This document shows positions 7,664-13,485 of a DNA stretch of 13,485 nucleotides, piece by piece. Made by a program: the position numbers and the translations under genes. The first letter of the stretch is position 1, and every line of letters starts with the position of its first letter. Where the stretch lies: NCBI GenBank assembly GCA_002702385.1, contig NZZF01000006.1, forward strand, positions 1 through 13,485, in the 5' to 3' direction. The notes beneath the pieces were generated by a model. It ran no database searches, was not told the origin of the DNA, and saw nothing but the letters and a program-made list of their open reading frames with translations. This DNA comes from Flavobacteriaceae bacterium (GTDB lineage Bacteria; Bacteroidota; Bacteroidia; Flavobacteriales; Flavobacteriaceae).

Positions 7664-8815
7664 TTAAAGTGTTTTAACTTTTATTTTACCCTTAAGATAA
7701 ACTGCTTTACTGTAAGCATCTTCAAATTTATCACAAATAATTGTTATATGCCCCATTTTTCTGTTGGGTCTTGTTTTTTCTTTTCCATAAATATGAACGT
7801 GAGTATTTGTCTCATTGTAGGCACTTTCAAGATTTTCATAAAATACATTTCCATCGAAGCCATAATCTCCAACTAAATTTAACATTATAGCAAAATTCTT
7901 ATGAGCTGTATTACCGAGTGGTAAATTTAAAATTGATCTTAAATGTTGTTCAAATTGTGATGTAGGACAAGCTTCTATTGTGAAATGACCACTATTGTGA
8001 GGTCTGGGAGCAACTTCGTTTATTAAAATTTCATCATTTTTCGTTAAAAACATTTCAACTGCTAAAAGTCCAATATTATCAATTTTTTTAGTTGTTTCAA
8101 TTGCTATTTCTTTAGCTCTTTCCTTTAACTCATTTGAAATTCTAGATGGACTTATTACAAATTCAACTTGATTGGAGTCAGAATTAAATTCCATCTCAAC
8201 AGTTTCATAAGTCTTTATATCTCCATTTAAATTTCTGGCGACTATTACTGCAAGTTCTTTTTTGAAAGGCACAAAATCTTCAATAATCATTTCACAATCA
8301 GGTAAATCTAGTATGTCACTTTTTGATTTAAGAATTTTAACTCCATAACCATCATATCCAAATTTTGTTTTTTTCCATACACACGGAAAATCAATTTTTC
8401 CATCATTTATATGTTTTTTAAGTTCATTAATATTAGTGTAGAATTTAAACTCACTTGTTGGGAGATTGTTTTCAGTATAAAATTTCTTTTGCTTTGACTT
8501 GTCTTGAATTATTGATAATGTCTCAGGCTTTGGGTAAACTTTTTTTCCTATTTTCTGAAGTTCTGTTAATGCATCTACATTTATATGTTCTATCTCAAAA
8601 GTTATAATATCACACTTTTTACCAAATTCAAGAACATCATTGTAATTATTTAAATCTCCAACAAAAAAATTGTTTGTTAGATTTTTACATGGTGAATTTT
8701 TATTAGAGTCTAGAACAGATGTGTTTAGAGACATTCTATTAGATTCTGCTAAGATCATTTTTCCAAGCTGTCCACCCCCAATAATTCCAATATTGAGTTT
8801 ATGAATTTCATTCAT
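7664..8815 (-). CDS. purK: N5-carboxyaminoimidazole ribonucleotide synthetase (ATP-grasp)
   Basis: A 383-residue ATP-grasp enzyme that uses ATP and bicarbonate to carboxylate AIR to N5-CAIR, the substrate of the PurE encoded next. GIIGGGQLGKM (10-20) opens the N-terminal Rossmann-like domain. The ATP-grasp glycine-rich loop is KTKFGYDGYG at 149-158, the metal and phosphate ligands lie in NEVAPRPHNSGH (266-277), and the C-terminal KTRPNRKMGHI (347-357) is typical of PurK. The start at 8815 leaves a short N-terminal extension before GIIGGG, as is usual in flavobacterial PurK. The gene is divergent from adk across 86 bases. Confidence 0.96.
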   Translation of the reverse strand: MNEIHKLNIGIIGGGQLGKMILAESNRMSLNTSVLDSNKNSPCKNLTNNFFVGDLNNYNDVLEFGKKCDIITFEIEHINVDALTELQKIGKKVYPKPETLSIIQDKSKQKKFYTENNLPTSEFKFYTNINELKKHINDGKIDFPCVWKKTKFGYDGYGVKILKSKSDILDLPDCEMIIEDFVPFKKELAVIVARNLNGDIKTYETVEMEFNSDSNQVEFVISPSRISNELKERAKEIAIETTKKIDNIGLLAVEMFLTKNDEILINEVAPRPHNSGHFTIEACPTSQFEQHLRSILNLPLGNTAHKNFAIMLNLVGDYGFDGNVFYENLESAYNETNTHVHIYGKEKTRPNRKMGHITIICDKFEDAYSKAVYLKGKIKVKTL

Positions 8816-8901
8816 CGATGCAAAAATACACTAATTTATATTCAAATGTCATAATTTATAAATTGGAACTTAATTGGGTATATTTGTTTTTTTATAATCA
8901 T
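8816..8901. promoter_or_regulatory. Divergent purK / adk intergenic region with candidate -7 boxes
   Basis: This 86-base gap must hold promoters for both directions. On the plus strand TATATTTG (8879-8886) matches the Bacteroidota -7 consensus TAnnTTTG, 15 bases before the adk ATG at 8902. The nearest upstream TTG (8863-8865) leaves a spacer of only 13, so the -33 element is poor. On the minus strand TATTTTTG (8828-8821) also fits the -7 consensus and lies 5 bases before the purK ATG, with TTG at 8845-8843 giving a spacer of 14. Both are -7 matches only and remain tentative. Confidence 0.35.
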
Positions 8902-9483
8902 ATGTTAAATATTATATTATTTGGAAAACCTGGTTCAGGAAAGGGTACTCAAGCATCATTGATTAAAGACAAATATTCTTTAATACATATTTCAACAGGT
9001 GATGTTTTTAGAAAAAATATGTCAAACAATACTGATTTAGGTCTTTTAGCAAAAGGATATATGGAAAAAGGTGAATTAGTTCCAGATCAGGTCACAGTTG
9101 ATATGTTAAAAGATGAAATAAATAATTTTATGCCTTGTAATGGATTTATTTTTGACGGTTTTCCTAGAACAACATTTCAAGCAAAGGAATTAGATAATTT
9201 ATTATTAGAAAAATCTTTAAAAATTGATCTAACAATTGCTCTTGACGTTGATAACAATTCACTTATTGAGAGACTTCTTGAAAGAGGAAAGAGTAGTGGA
9301 AGAGCTGATGATCAAAGCGTTGAAAAAATAAATATGAGACTTCAAGAATATGATAACAAGACTAAGCCTCTAATAGAGTATTATAATGATCAAAATAAGT
9401 TTTACTCTGTTGACGGTATAGGCTCACTTGAGCAAATTACATCGAGAATAGTAGAGGTTATTGAAGAATACAACAATGACTGA
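8902..9483 (+). CDS. adk: Adenylate kinase
   Basis: A 193-residue adenylate kinase, interconverting ATP + AMP and 2 ADP. The P-loop is GKPGSGKGT at 8-16, the AMP-binding region STGDVFR is at 31-37, GFPRT at 86-90, and the LID-flanking arginines sit in [13 protein letters not shown] (125-137). The LID is the short form, as in many Bacteroidota and in eukaryotic cytosolic AK1, without the zinc-type insertion. I placed the start at the ATG at 8902, giving [11 protein letters not shown], the normal family N-terminus. An in-frame ATG at 8818 would add 28 residues unlike any adenylate kinase and would leave only 2 bases between the purK and adk starts, with no room for a promoter. The 3' end overlaps obgE by 8 bases. 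Confidence 0.96.
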   Translation: MLNIILFGKPGSGKGTQASLIKDKYSLIHISTGDVFRKNMSNNTDLGLLAKGYMEKGELVPDQVTVDMLKDEINNFMPCNGFIFDGFPRTTFQAKELDNLLLEKSLKIDLTIALDVDNNSLIERLLERGKSSGRADDQSVEKINMRLQEYDNKTKPLIEYYNDQNKFYSVDGIGSLEQITSRIVEVIEEYNND

Positions 9484-10480
9484 AGATAATTTTGTTGATT
9501 ACGTAAAAATTCATGTCAAATCTGGAAAAGGGGGAAGTGGTTCCTCTCATCTTAGAAGGGAAAAATATGTAGCAAAAGGTGGTCCTGATGGAGGAAATGG
9601 TGGACATGGAGGTAATATTAAATTTATTTCAGATAAAAACTTATGGACACTTTATCATTTTAAATTTAAAAGACATTTCAAAGCTGAAAATGGTCATAAC
9701 GGAAGTAAATCAAGAAGTTCTGGAGCAAATGGTAAGGATCAATTGATAAAGGTGCCAGTTGGTACTATTGTAAAGGACATAGATTCAGGTGAAATTTTAT
9801 TTGAATCTATCAAAGATGGAGAAGAGAAAATAGTGATAAAAGGAGGTAAAGGTGGTCTGGGAAATTGGAACTTTAAATCTGCAACAAACCAAACGCCAAA
9901 GTATGCCCAGCCAGGCTTGGATGGTGCTGAAAAAAATCTATTAATTGAGTTAAAAGTTTTGGCTGATGTTGGTCTAGTAGGTTTTCCTAATGCTGGAAAA
10001 TCTACTCTCTTAAGTGTAATAACAGAAGCAAAACCTAAAATTGCAGATTATGAATTTACAACTCTGAAGCCTAATCTAGGGATTGTAAAACATAGGGATT
10101 TTAACACTTTTGTTGTTTCTGATATTCCTGGTATAATTGAAGGTGCATCAGAAGGTAAAGGATTGGGTCATCACTTTCTAAGGCATATTGAAAGAAATTC
10201 TATTTTGATTTTTTTAGTTTCTTGTGAATCTTCAAATGTTATTAAAGAGTATAAAACTCTTATTTCTGAATTAAAAAACTATAACCATGAGCTTTTAGAT
10301 AAAGAAAGAATTCTTGTTATTTCTAAAAGTGATCTAATTTCTGAAAGTGTTTTAATTGCGATAAAGAATAAATTAAATTCAAATTTAAAAGGAATTACAA
10401 CTCATTTCATATCATCTGTAAGTAACTCAGGAATACAAGAGCTAAAAGATTTAATTTGGGAAAAGTTAAATTCCAATTAA
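9476..10480 (+). CDS. obgE: Obg family GTPase
   Basis: A 334-residue Obg/CgtA GTPase, which binds the 50S subunit and takes part in late ribosome assembly and growth or stress control. The glycine-rich Obg fold spans about 1-157 ([15 protein letters not shown], then [13 protein letters not shown] at 34-46). The G domain carries G1 GFPNAGKS (169-176), G2 Thr around 196, G3 DIPG (216-219), G4 SKSD (283-286) and G5 SSVS near 313. G4 is SKSD instead of the general NKxD, a form common in Bacteroidota. There is no C-terminal OCT or TGS domain. I chose the ATG at 9476 ([10 protein letters not shown]), overlapping the adk stop by 8 bases; a TTG at 9461 would add five residues with no family support. 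Coupled translation with adk is likely. Confidence 0.96.
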   Translation: MTEDNFVDYVKIHVKSGKGGSGSSHLRREKYVAKGGPDGGNGGHGGNIKFISDKNLWTLYHFKFKRHFKAENGHNGSKSRSSGANGKDQLIKVPVGTIVKDIDSGEILFESIKDGEEKIVIKGGKGGLGNWNFKSATNQTPKYAQPGLDGAEKNLLIELKVLADVGLVGFPNAGKSTLLSVITEAKPKIADYEFTTLKPNLGIVKHRDFNTFVVSDIPGIIEGASEGKGLGHHFLRHIERNSILIFLVSCESSNVIKEYKTLISELKNYNHELLDKERILVISKSDLISESVLIAIKNKLNSNLKGITTHFISSVSNSGIQELKDLIWEKLNSN

Positions 10481-10487
10481 TATAATC

Positions 10488-11848
10488 ATGAAAGGTAAAG
10501 TACATTTTATAGCAATAGGAGGGAGCGTTATGCATAATTTAGCTATTACCTTAAAACAATTAAGTTATGAAGTATCGGGTAGTGATGATAAAATTTATGA
10601 CCCTTCCAGATCTCGTCTTGAAAAATATAATCTTCTTCCTGAAAATTTAGGTTGGTTTCCAGAATTAATTGATAAAGAAATTGATTTTATTGTTCTCGGA
10701 ATGCATGCTAAAAAGGACAATCCTGAATTACTAAAAGCATTAGATTTGGATTGTAAAATTTATTCTTATCCTGAATTAATTTTTGAGTTTTCAAAATCAA
10801 AACAAGAATTACAATCGGTGGAAGCCATGGAAAAACAACAGTATCTTCGATGATTTTACATGTTCTTGATTTCTACAATGTGAAAGTTGATTATTTACTA
10901 GGTGCTCAGATTGAAGGGTTTGAAAATATGGTTCATATTACTGATGATAATGAGTTTATACTTATTGAAGGAGATGAGTATCTAAGCTCACCTATTGATA
11001 ATTCTCCAAAATTTCATAAATACAATTCTAACATAGCTGTAATTACTGGAATTGCTTGGGATCATATTAATGTCTTTCCTTCTTTTAAAAATTATATCAG
11101 CCAATTTGAAAAATTTATTGAAACAATAACTGATGGGGGTGTTTTAGTATTCAATGAACTTGATAAATTAGTATTAGATTTAGTTAACAAGAGTGAGAAA
11201 ACTATTAGAAAGATTGGATATGGAAAACCTGATTTTGAAATAGTTGATGGAGTTACTTATGTAAAAACAAGTGAAGGTGATGTGCCATTGAAAGTGTTTG
11301 GCGATCACAATTTATCAAATTTGTCAGCTGCAAAACAGATATGTGCATTAATGGGAGTTTTTGATGATGAATTTTTTGCAGCAATTGCATCATTTAAAGG
11401 CGCTAGTAAAAGATTAGAAACCATATATAGAGATAATAATAAAATAATAATTAAAGATTTTGCTCACTCTCCAAGTAAACTAAAAGCTACAATAGATGCT
11501 GTCAAAAATCAATTTTCAAATAAAAATATTATTGCTGTCTATGAACTACATACCTATAGTAGTTTTAATCAAAAATTTATCAAAGAATATTTTAATTCAA
11601 TGTCATCAGCTGATATGAAGCTTATCTATTATGATGATGAAGTATTGAAAAAAAGAGGTGAATTTGAAATTAATGAAAAGATCATTAAAGATTCTTTTGG
11701 AAGCGATGATTTAATTGTAATCTCAAAAAAGTCTGTTTTAGAGGAGAGTATACTAAAAATTAATCTTCATAACTCAGTTTTATTAATGATGAGTTCAGGG
11801 AACTTTTCATCTGTTGATATGCTTTCTCTCACAAAAAATAATAATTGA
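10488..11848 (+). pseudogene. mpl: UDP-N-acetylmuramate:L-Ala-gamma-D-Glu-meso-DAP ligase with a -1 frameshift
   Basis: This is a Mpl murein-recycling ligase, which attaches recovered tripeptide to UDP-MurNAc, split by one missing base. The N-terminal domain is in frame from 10488 (VHFIAIGGSVMHNLA, SGSDD at 30-34, GWFPE) up to SKSK at about residue 105. The rest is in another frame: TRITIGGSHGKTT, the Mur ligase ATP loop, at 10802-10840, then GAQIEGF, EGDEYLSSPID, GIAWDHINVFP and FAHSPSKLKAT. Adding one A to the AAAA run at 10799-10802 gives a continuous protein of 453 residues, the normal length. As written, the first frame stops at 10853 and the second begins with ATG at 10850. Each piece alone lacks an intact catalytic core, since the P-loop is upstream of that ATG. 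It could be a sequencing or assembly error, a true mutation, or slippage on the A run. The otherwise intact sequence favours an error or a recent event. Confidence 0.9.
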
Positions 11849-11851
11849 TAA

Positions 11852-12535
11852 ATGCATAGAATTAAAAATATTTTTTTTGATTTAGATCATACTATTTGGG
11901 ATTTTGAAAAAAACTCTGCACTAACATTTAAAAAAATCTTAAATGATTATCAATTAGAAATAAATATAGATGAGTTTTTAAAGGTTTATGTTCCAATAAA
12001 CTTTAAGTATTGGAAGCTGTATAGAGAAGAAAAAATAACAAAAGAGTTTTTAAGGTATCACAGATTAAAATCTGCATTTGATGAATTATCAATTGAAATC
12101 TCAGATGAAATTATCAATGGACTTGCTGAGGACTATATTAAATATTTACCAGCAAATCATCATTTAATGCCTAATGCAATTAAAGTTTTAGATTATTTAG
12201 TTAATCGATATAATCTTTATATTATAACTAACGGGTTTAAAAATGTTCAAAATCATAAAATAGAATCATCTAATATTAAAAAGTATTTTATAAAGATTTA
12301 TGACTCAGAATCAATTGGTGTAAAAAAGCCAAATCCAATAGTTTTTAATTACGCTCTTTCTGATTCAAATTCTTTAAAATCTGAATCTTTGATGATAGGT
12401 GATAGTTTAGAAGCTGATATTGAAGGTGCATTAAATGTTGGTATGAATGCCATTCATTTTATTGCTCATGGAGAAGACCTCCATTCAAAATGTAAAATAA
12501 TACATGATTTAGATGAATTATTGAGTCTTTTATAA
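11852..12535 (+). CDS. YjjG-like HAD family noncanonical pyrimidine nucleotidase
   Basis: A 227-residue haloacid dehalogenase hydrolase. Motif I is DLDHTIWDF at 10-18, with nucleophile Asp10 and acid/base Asp12. The DHT(I/L)WDF wording is characteristic of the YjjG branch, 5'-nucleotidases that clear unusual pyrimidine nucleotides. Motif II is ITNGF (125-129), the motif III lysine lies in GVKKPNP (156-162), and motif IV is MIGDSLEADI (181-190). An alpha-helical cap lies at about 20-100. Length is normal for the group. The start ATG lies 3 bases after the mpl stop, so it belongs to the adk-obgE-mpl run. The stop overlaps the opposing methyltransferase gene by 6 bases. Substrate is inferred from the subfamily. 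Confidence 0.85.
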   Translation: MHRIKNIFFDLDHTIWDFEKNSALTFKKILNDYQLEINIDEFLKVYVPINFKYWKLYREEKITKEFLRYHRLKSAFDELSIEISDEIINGLAEDYIKYLPANHHLMPNAIKVLDYLVNRYNLYIITNGFKNVQNHKIESSNIKKYFIKIYDSESIGVKKPNPIVFNYALSDSNSLKSESLMIGDSLEADIEGALNVGMNAIHFIAHGEDLHSKCKIIHDLDELLSLL

Positions 12536-13246
12536 TTTACCTCTTGAGAGTTCAGCTAAAATTATTCCACATGCAACAGATACATTTAATGAATCAATTT
12601 TTCCTTTCATTGGAATTTTCAATGTTTTATCACAAAGATTTAGAATAGATTTAGAAATTCCTTTTCCCTCTGAACCCATTACAATAGCTGTCTTTTTACT
12701 GAATTTAAAATCAAAAATTGATGAATTACTTTTTTCATCAGCACCAATTATTTCAATTTCTTTTTCTTTCAATAAAAACATTGCATCTTTTATATGATCT
12801 AGCTTGTAGATTGGCAAATTAAATATTGCTCCTGATGAGGATTTAATTGTATCTCCATTAATTGGTGAACTTCCAGTTTTTGAAATGATTACACCATCTA
12901 ACCCAAGACATTCAGCACTTCTAACTATAGCTCCAAAATTTTTTGTATCAGTAATATTATCTAAAATCAAAAATTTTGTAGCTTTTTTTTCAATTGAATT
13001 TTCTAAATCTTTAATGTCAAGTGTTTTTACAGGTGAAATTGATGCTACTATTCCTTGATGATTATTTTTTGATAGCTTATTAAGTTTTTCTATAGGTACA
13101 AATGATATTTTTATTTTTTTATCAATAATTTTTCTTTTGATATTGTCCATGTATTGACTATCTCTATCCATGAAAATTTTATCAATTTGAATATCATTTT
13201 CTATAGCCTCAAATACGGCTCTTTTTCCAAAAATTATGTCTTTCAA
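12530..13246 (-). CDS. rlmB: TrmH/SpoU family RNA 2'-O-ribose methyltransferase (RlmB-like)
   Basis: A 238-residue SPOUT methyltransferase resembling RlmB, which methylates the 2'-OH of a guanosine in 23S rRNA. An N-terminal substrate-binding domain (about 1-75) starts with IIFGKRAVFEAI and contains NNHQGIVA (61-68). The knotted catalytic domain has motif 1 LDNITDTKNFGAIVRSA (95-111; Asn103, Arg109), motif 2 VMGSEGKGIS (189-198) and motif 3 IPM.GKIDSLNVSVA (211-225). All family motifs are present. The start is TTG at 13246: there is no ATG upstream before an in-frame TAA, and the residues from position 2 on match the family N-terminus. It begins 2 bases after the stop of the upstream gene, and its own stop lies inside the 3' end of the YjjG-like gene. 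RlmB versus a paralogous TrmH-type target site is inferred. Confidence 0.88.
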   Translation of the reverse strand: MKDIIFGKRAVFEAIENDIQIDKIFMDRDSQYMDNIKRKIIDKKIKISFVPIEKLNKLSKNNHQGIVASISPVKTLDIKDLENSIEKKATKFLILDNITDTKNFGAIVRSAECLGLDGVIISKTGSSPINGDTIKSSSGAIFNLPIYKLDHIKDAMFLLKEKEIEIIGADEKSNSSIFDFKFSKKTAIVMGSEGKGISKSILNLCDKTLKIPMKGKIDSLNVSVACGIILAELSRGKL

Positions 13247-13248
13247 TT

Positions 13249-13485
13249 CTATTGATTTTTATTTAAATGATTAACAAAAGCTATTAGACTTTTTCTATCT
13301 TTTAGGTTTAATTTATTTTTCTTTCTATAATTTTTATAATCAATGTCAGTGAAAATTTTCATACTTGACATTTTTTTGTGGGAAGTTGGTAATTGATAAT
13401 AGTTGCCATTGTATGAAATGTAGTATGAGCTAAAATCTTTCCATTCAGGAAGTTCAGATTTTTCAAAACCAGATGCTGGAGCTGG
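13249..13485 (-). CDS. Unidentified protein, C-terminal 78 residues (cut by right edge)
   Basis: An open frame runs in from the right edge and ends with TAG at 13251-13249, two bases before the TTG start of the RlmB-like gene. It has no stop over 78 codons in this AT-rich DNA, shows the same base use as its neighbours, and couples tightly to rlmB, so it is very likely real. It begins PAPASGFEKSELPEWKDF, followed by an aromatic stretch (SSYYISYNGNYYQLP), and ends in a basic, Lys/Asn-rich helix-like tail (about 50-78). I do not recognise the family and see no catalytic motif in the visible part. There is no hydrophobic segment in this part, so it looks soluble or is a soluble tail. Confidence 0.7.
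   Translation of the reverse strand, partial: PAPASGFEKSELPEWKDFSSYYISYNGNYYQLPTSHKKMSSMKIFTDIDYKNYRKKNKLNLKDRKSLIAFVNHLNKNQ

Noticed and set aside
8818..8901. An adk start at 8818
   Set aside because: It would leave only 2 bases between the purK and adk starts and add 28 residues before the canonical [11 protein letters not shown] start. The region is better explained as the divergent promoter gap.
10796..10806. A programmed -1 frameshift site in mpl
   Set aside because: The site reads TCA AAA CAA, which is not a tandem-slip heptamer, the A run has only four bases, and I see no clear downstream stimulatory structure. I am not aware of recoding in mpl, so I kept it only as a minor alternative.
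1..13485. Mobile elements, CRISPR arrays, tRNA or rRNA genes, defence systems
   Set aside because: I saw no transposase or integrase motifs, no regularly spaced direct repeats, no tRNA-like cloverleaf, and no gap longer than 94 bases that could hold such an RNA gene unnoticed.

Overview
The window is dense, very AT-rich bacterial chromosome with almost no intergenic space. Several signs point to a Bacteroidota member, most likely a marine, Flavobacteriia-like genome: low G+C, many start codons without a recognisable Shine-Dalgarno sequence, a TTG-N20-TAnnTTTG promoter ahead of gcvP, and protein variants typical of that phylum (Mpl, a SKSD-type Obg, a short-LID adenylate kinase, the GCPGW-type ketoacyl synthase III). 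This assignment rests on recognised family features, not on a database search.

Layout. (1) Positions 2-1680, plus strand: the C-terminal part of a TagD/RibL-like nucleotidyltransferase, then a DUF389 membrane protein whose start overlaps the preceding stop. (2) Positions 1682-7088, minus strand: the run gcvP - ketoacyl-ACP synthase III - MlaE-like permease - MlaF-like ATPase. It is probably one transcript starting at a promoter just upstream of gcvP, and it ends tail to tail with the DUF389 gene, one base apart. (3) Positions 7183-8815, minus strand: purK then purE, the two-step carboxylation of AIR in purine synthesis. (4) Positions 8902-12535, plus strand, divergent from purK: adk, obgE, mpl (frameshifted) and a YjjG-like HAD phosphatase, with spacings of a few bases or overlaps. 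(5) Positions 12530-13485, minus strand: an unidentified protein cut by the right edge, then an RlmB-like 2'-O-ribose methyltransferase that starts with TTG and ends 6 bp inside the yjjG-like gene.

The genes are mostly housekeeping: purine synthesis (purE, purK), nucleotide balance and clean-up (adk, yjjG-like), ribosome work (obgE, rlmB-like), one-carbon metabolism (gcvP), murein recycling (mpl), and envelope lipid transport and acyl condensation (MlaE/F, KAS III). I found no mobile element, CRISPR array, tRNA, rRNA or defence system. I also see no convincing new multi-gene system. The main anomaly is a one-base deletion that puts the ATP-binding loop of mpl out of frame with its N-terminal domain.
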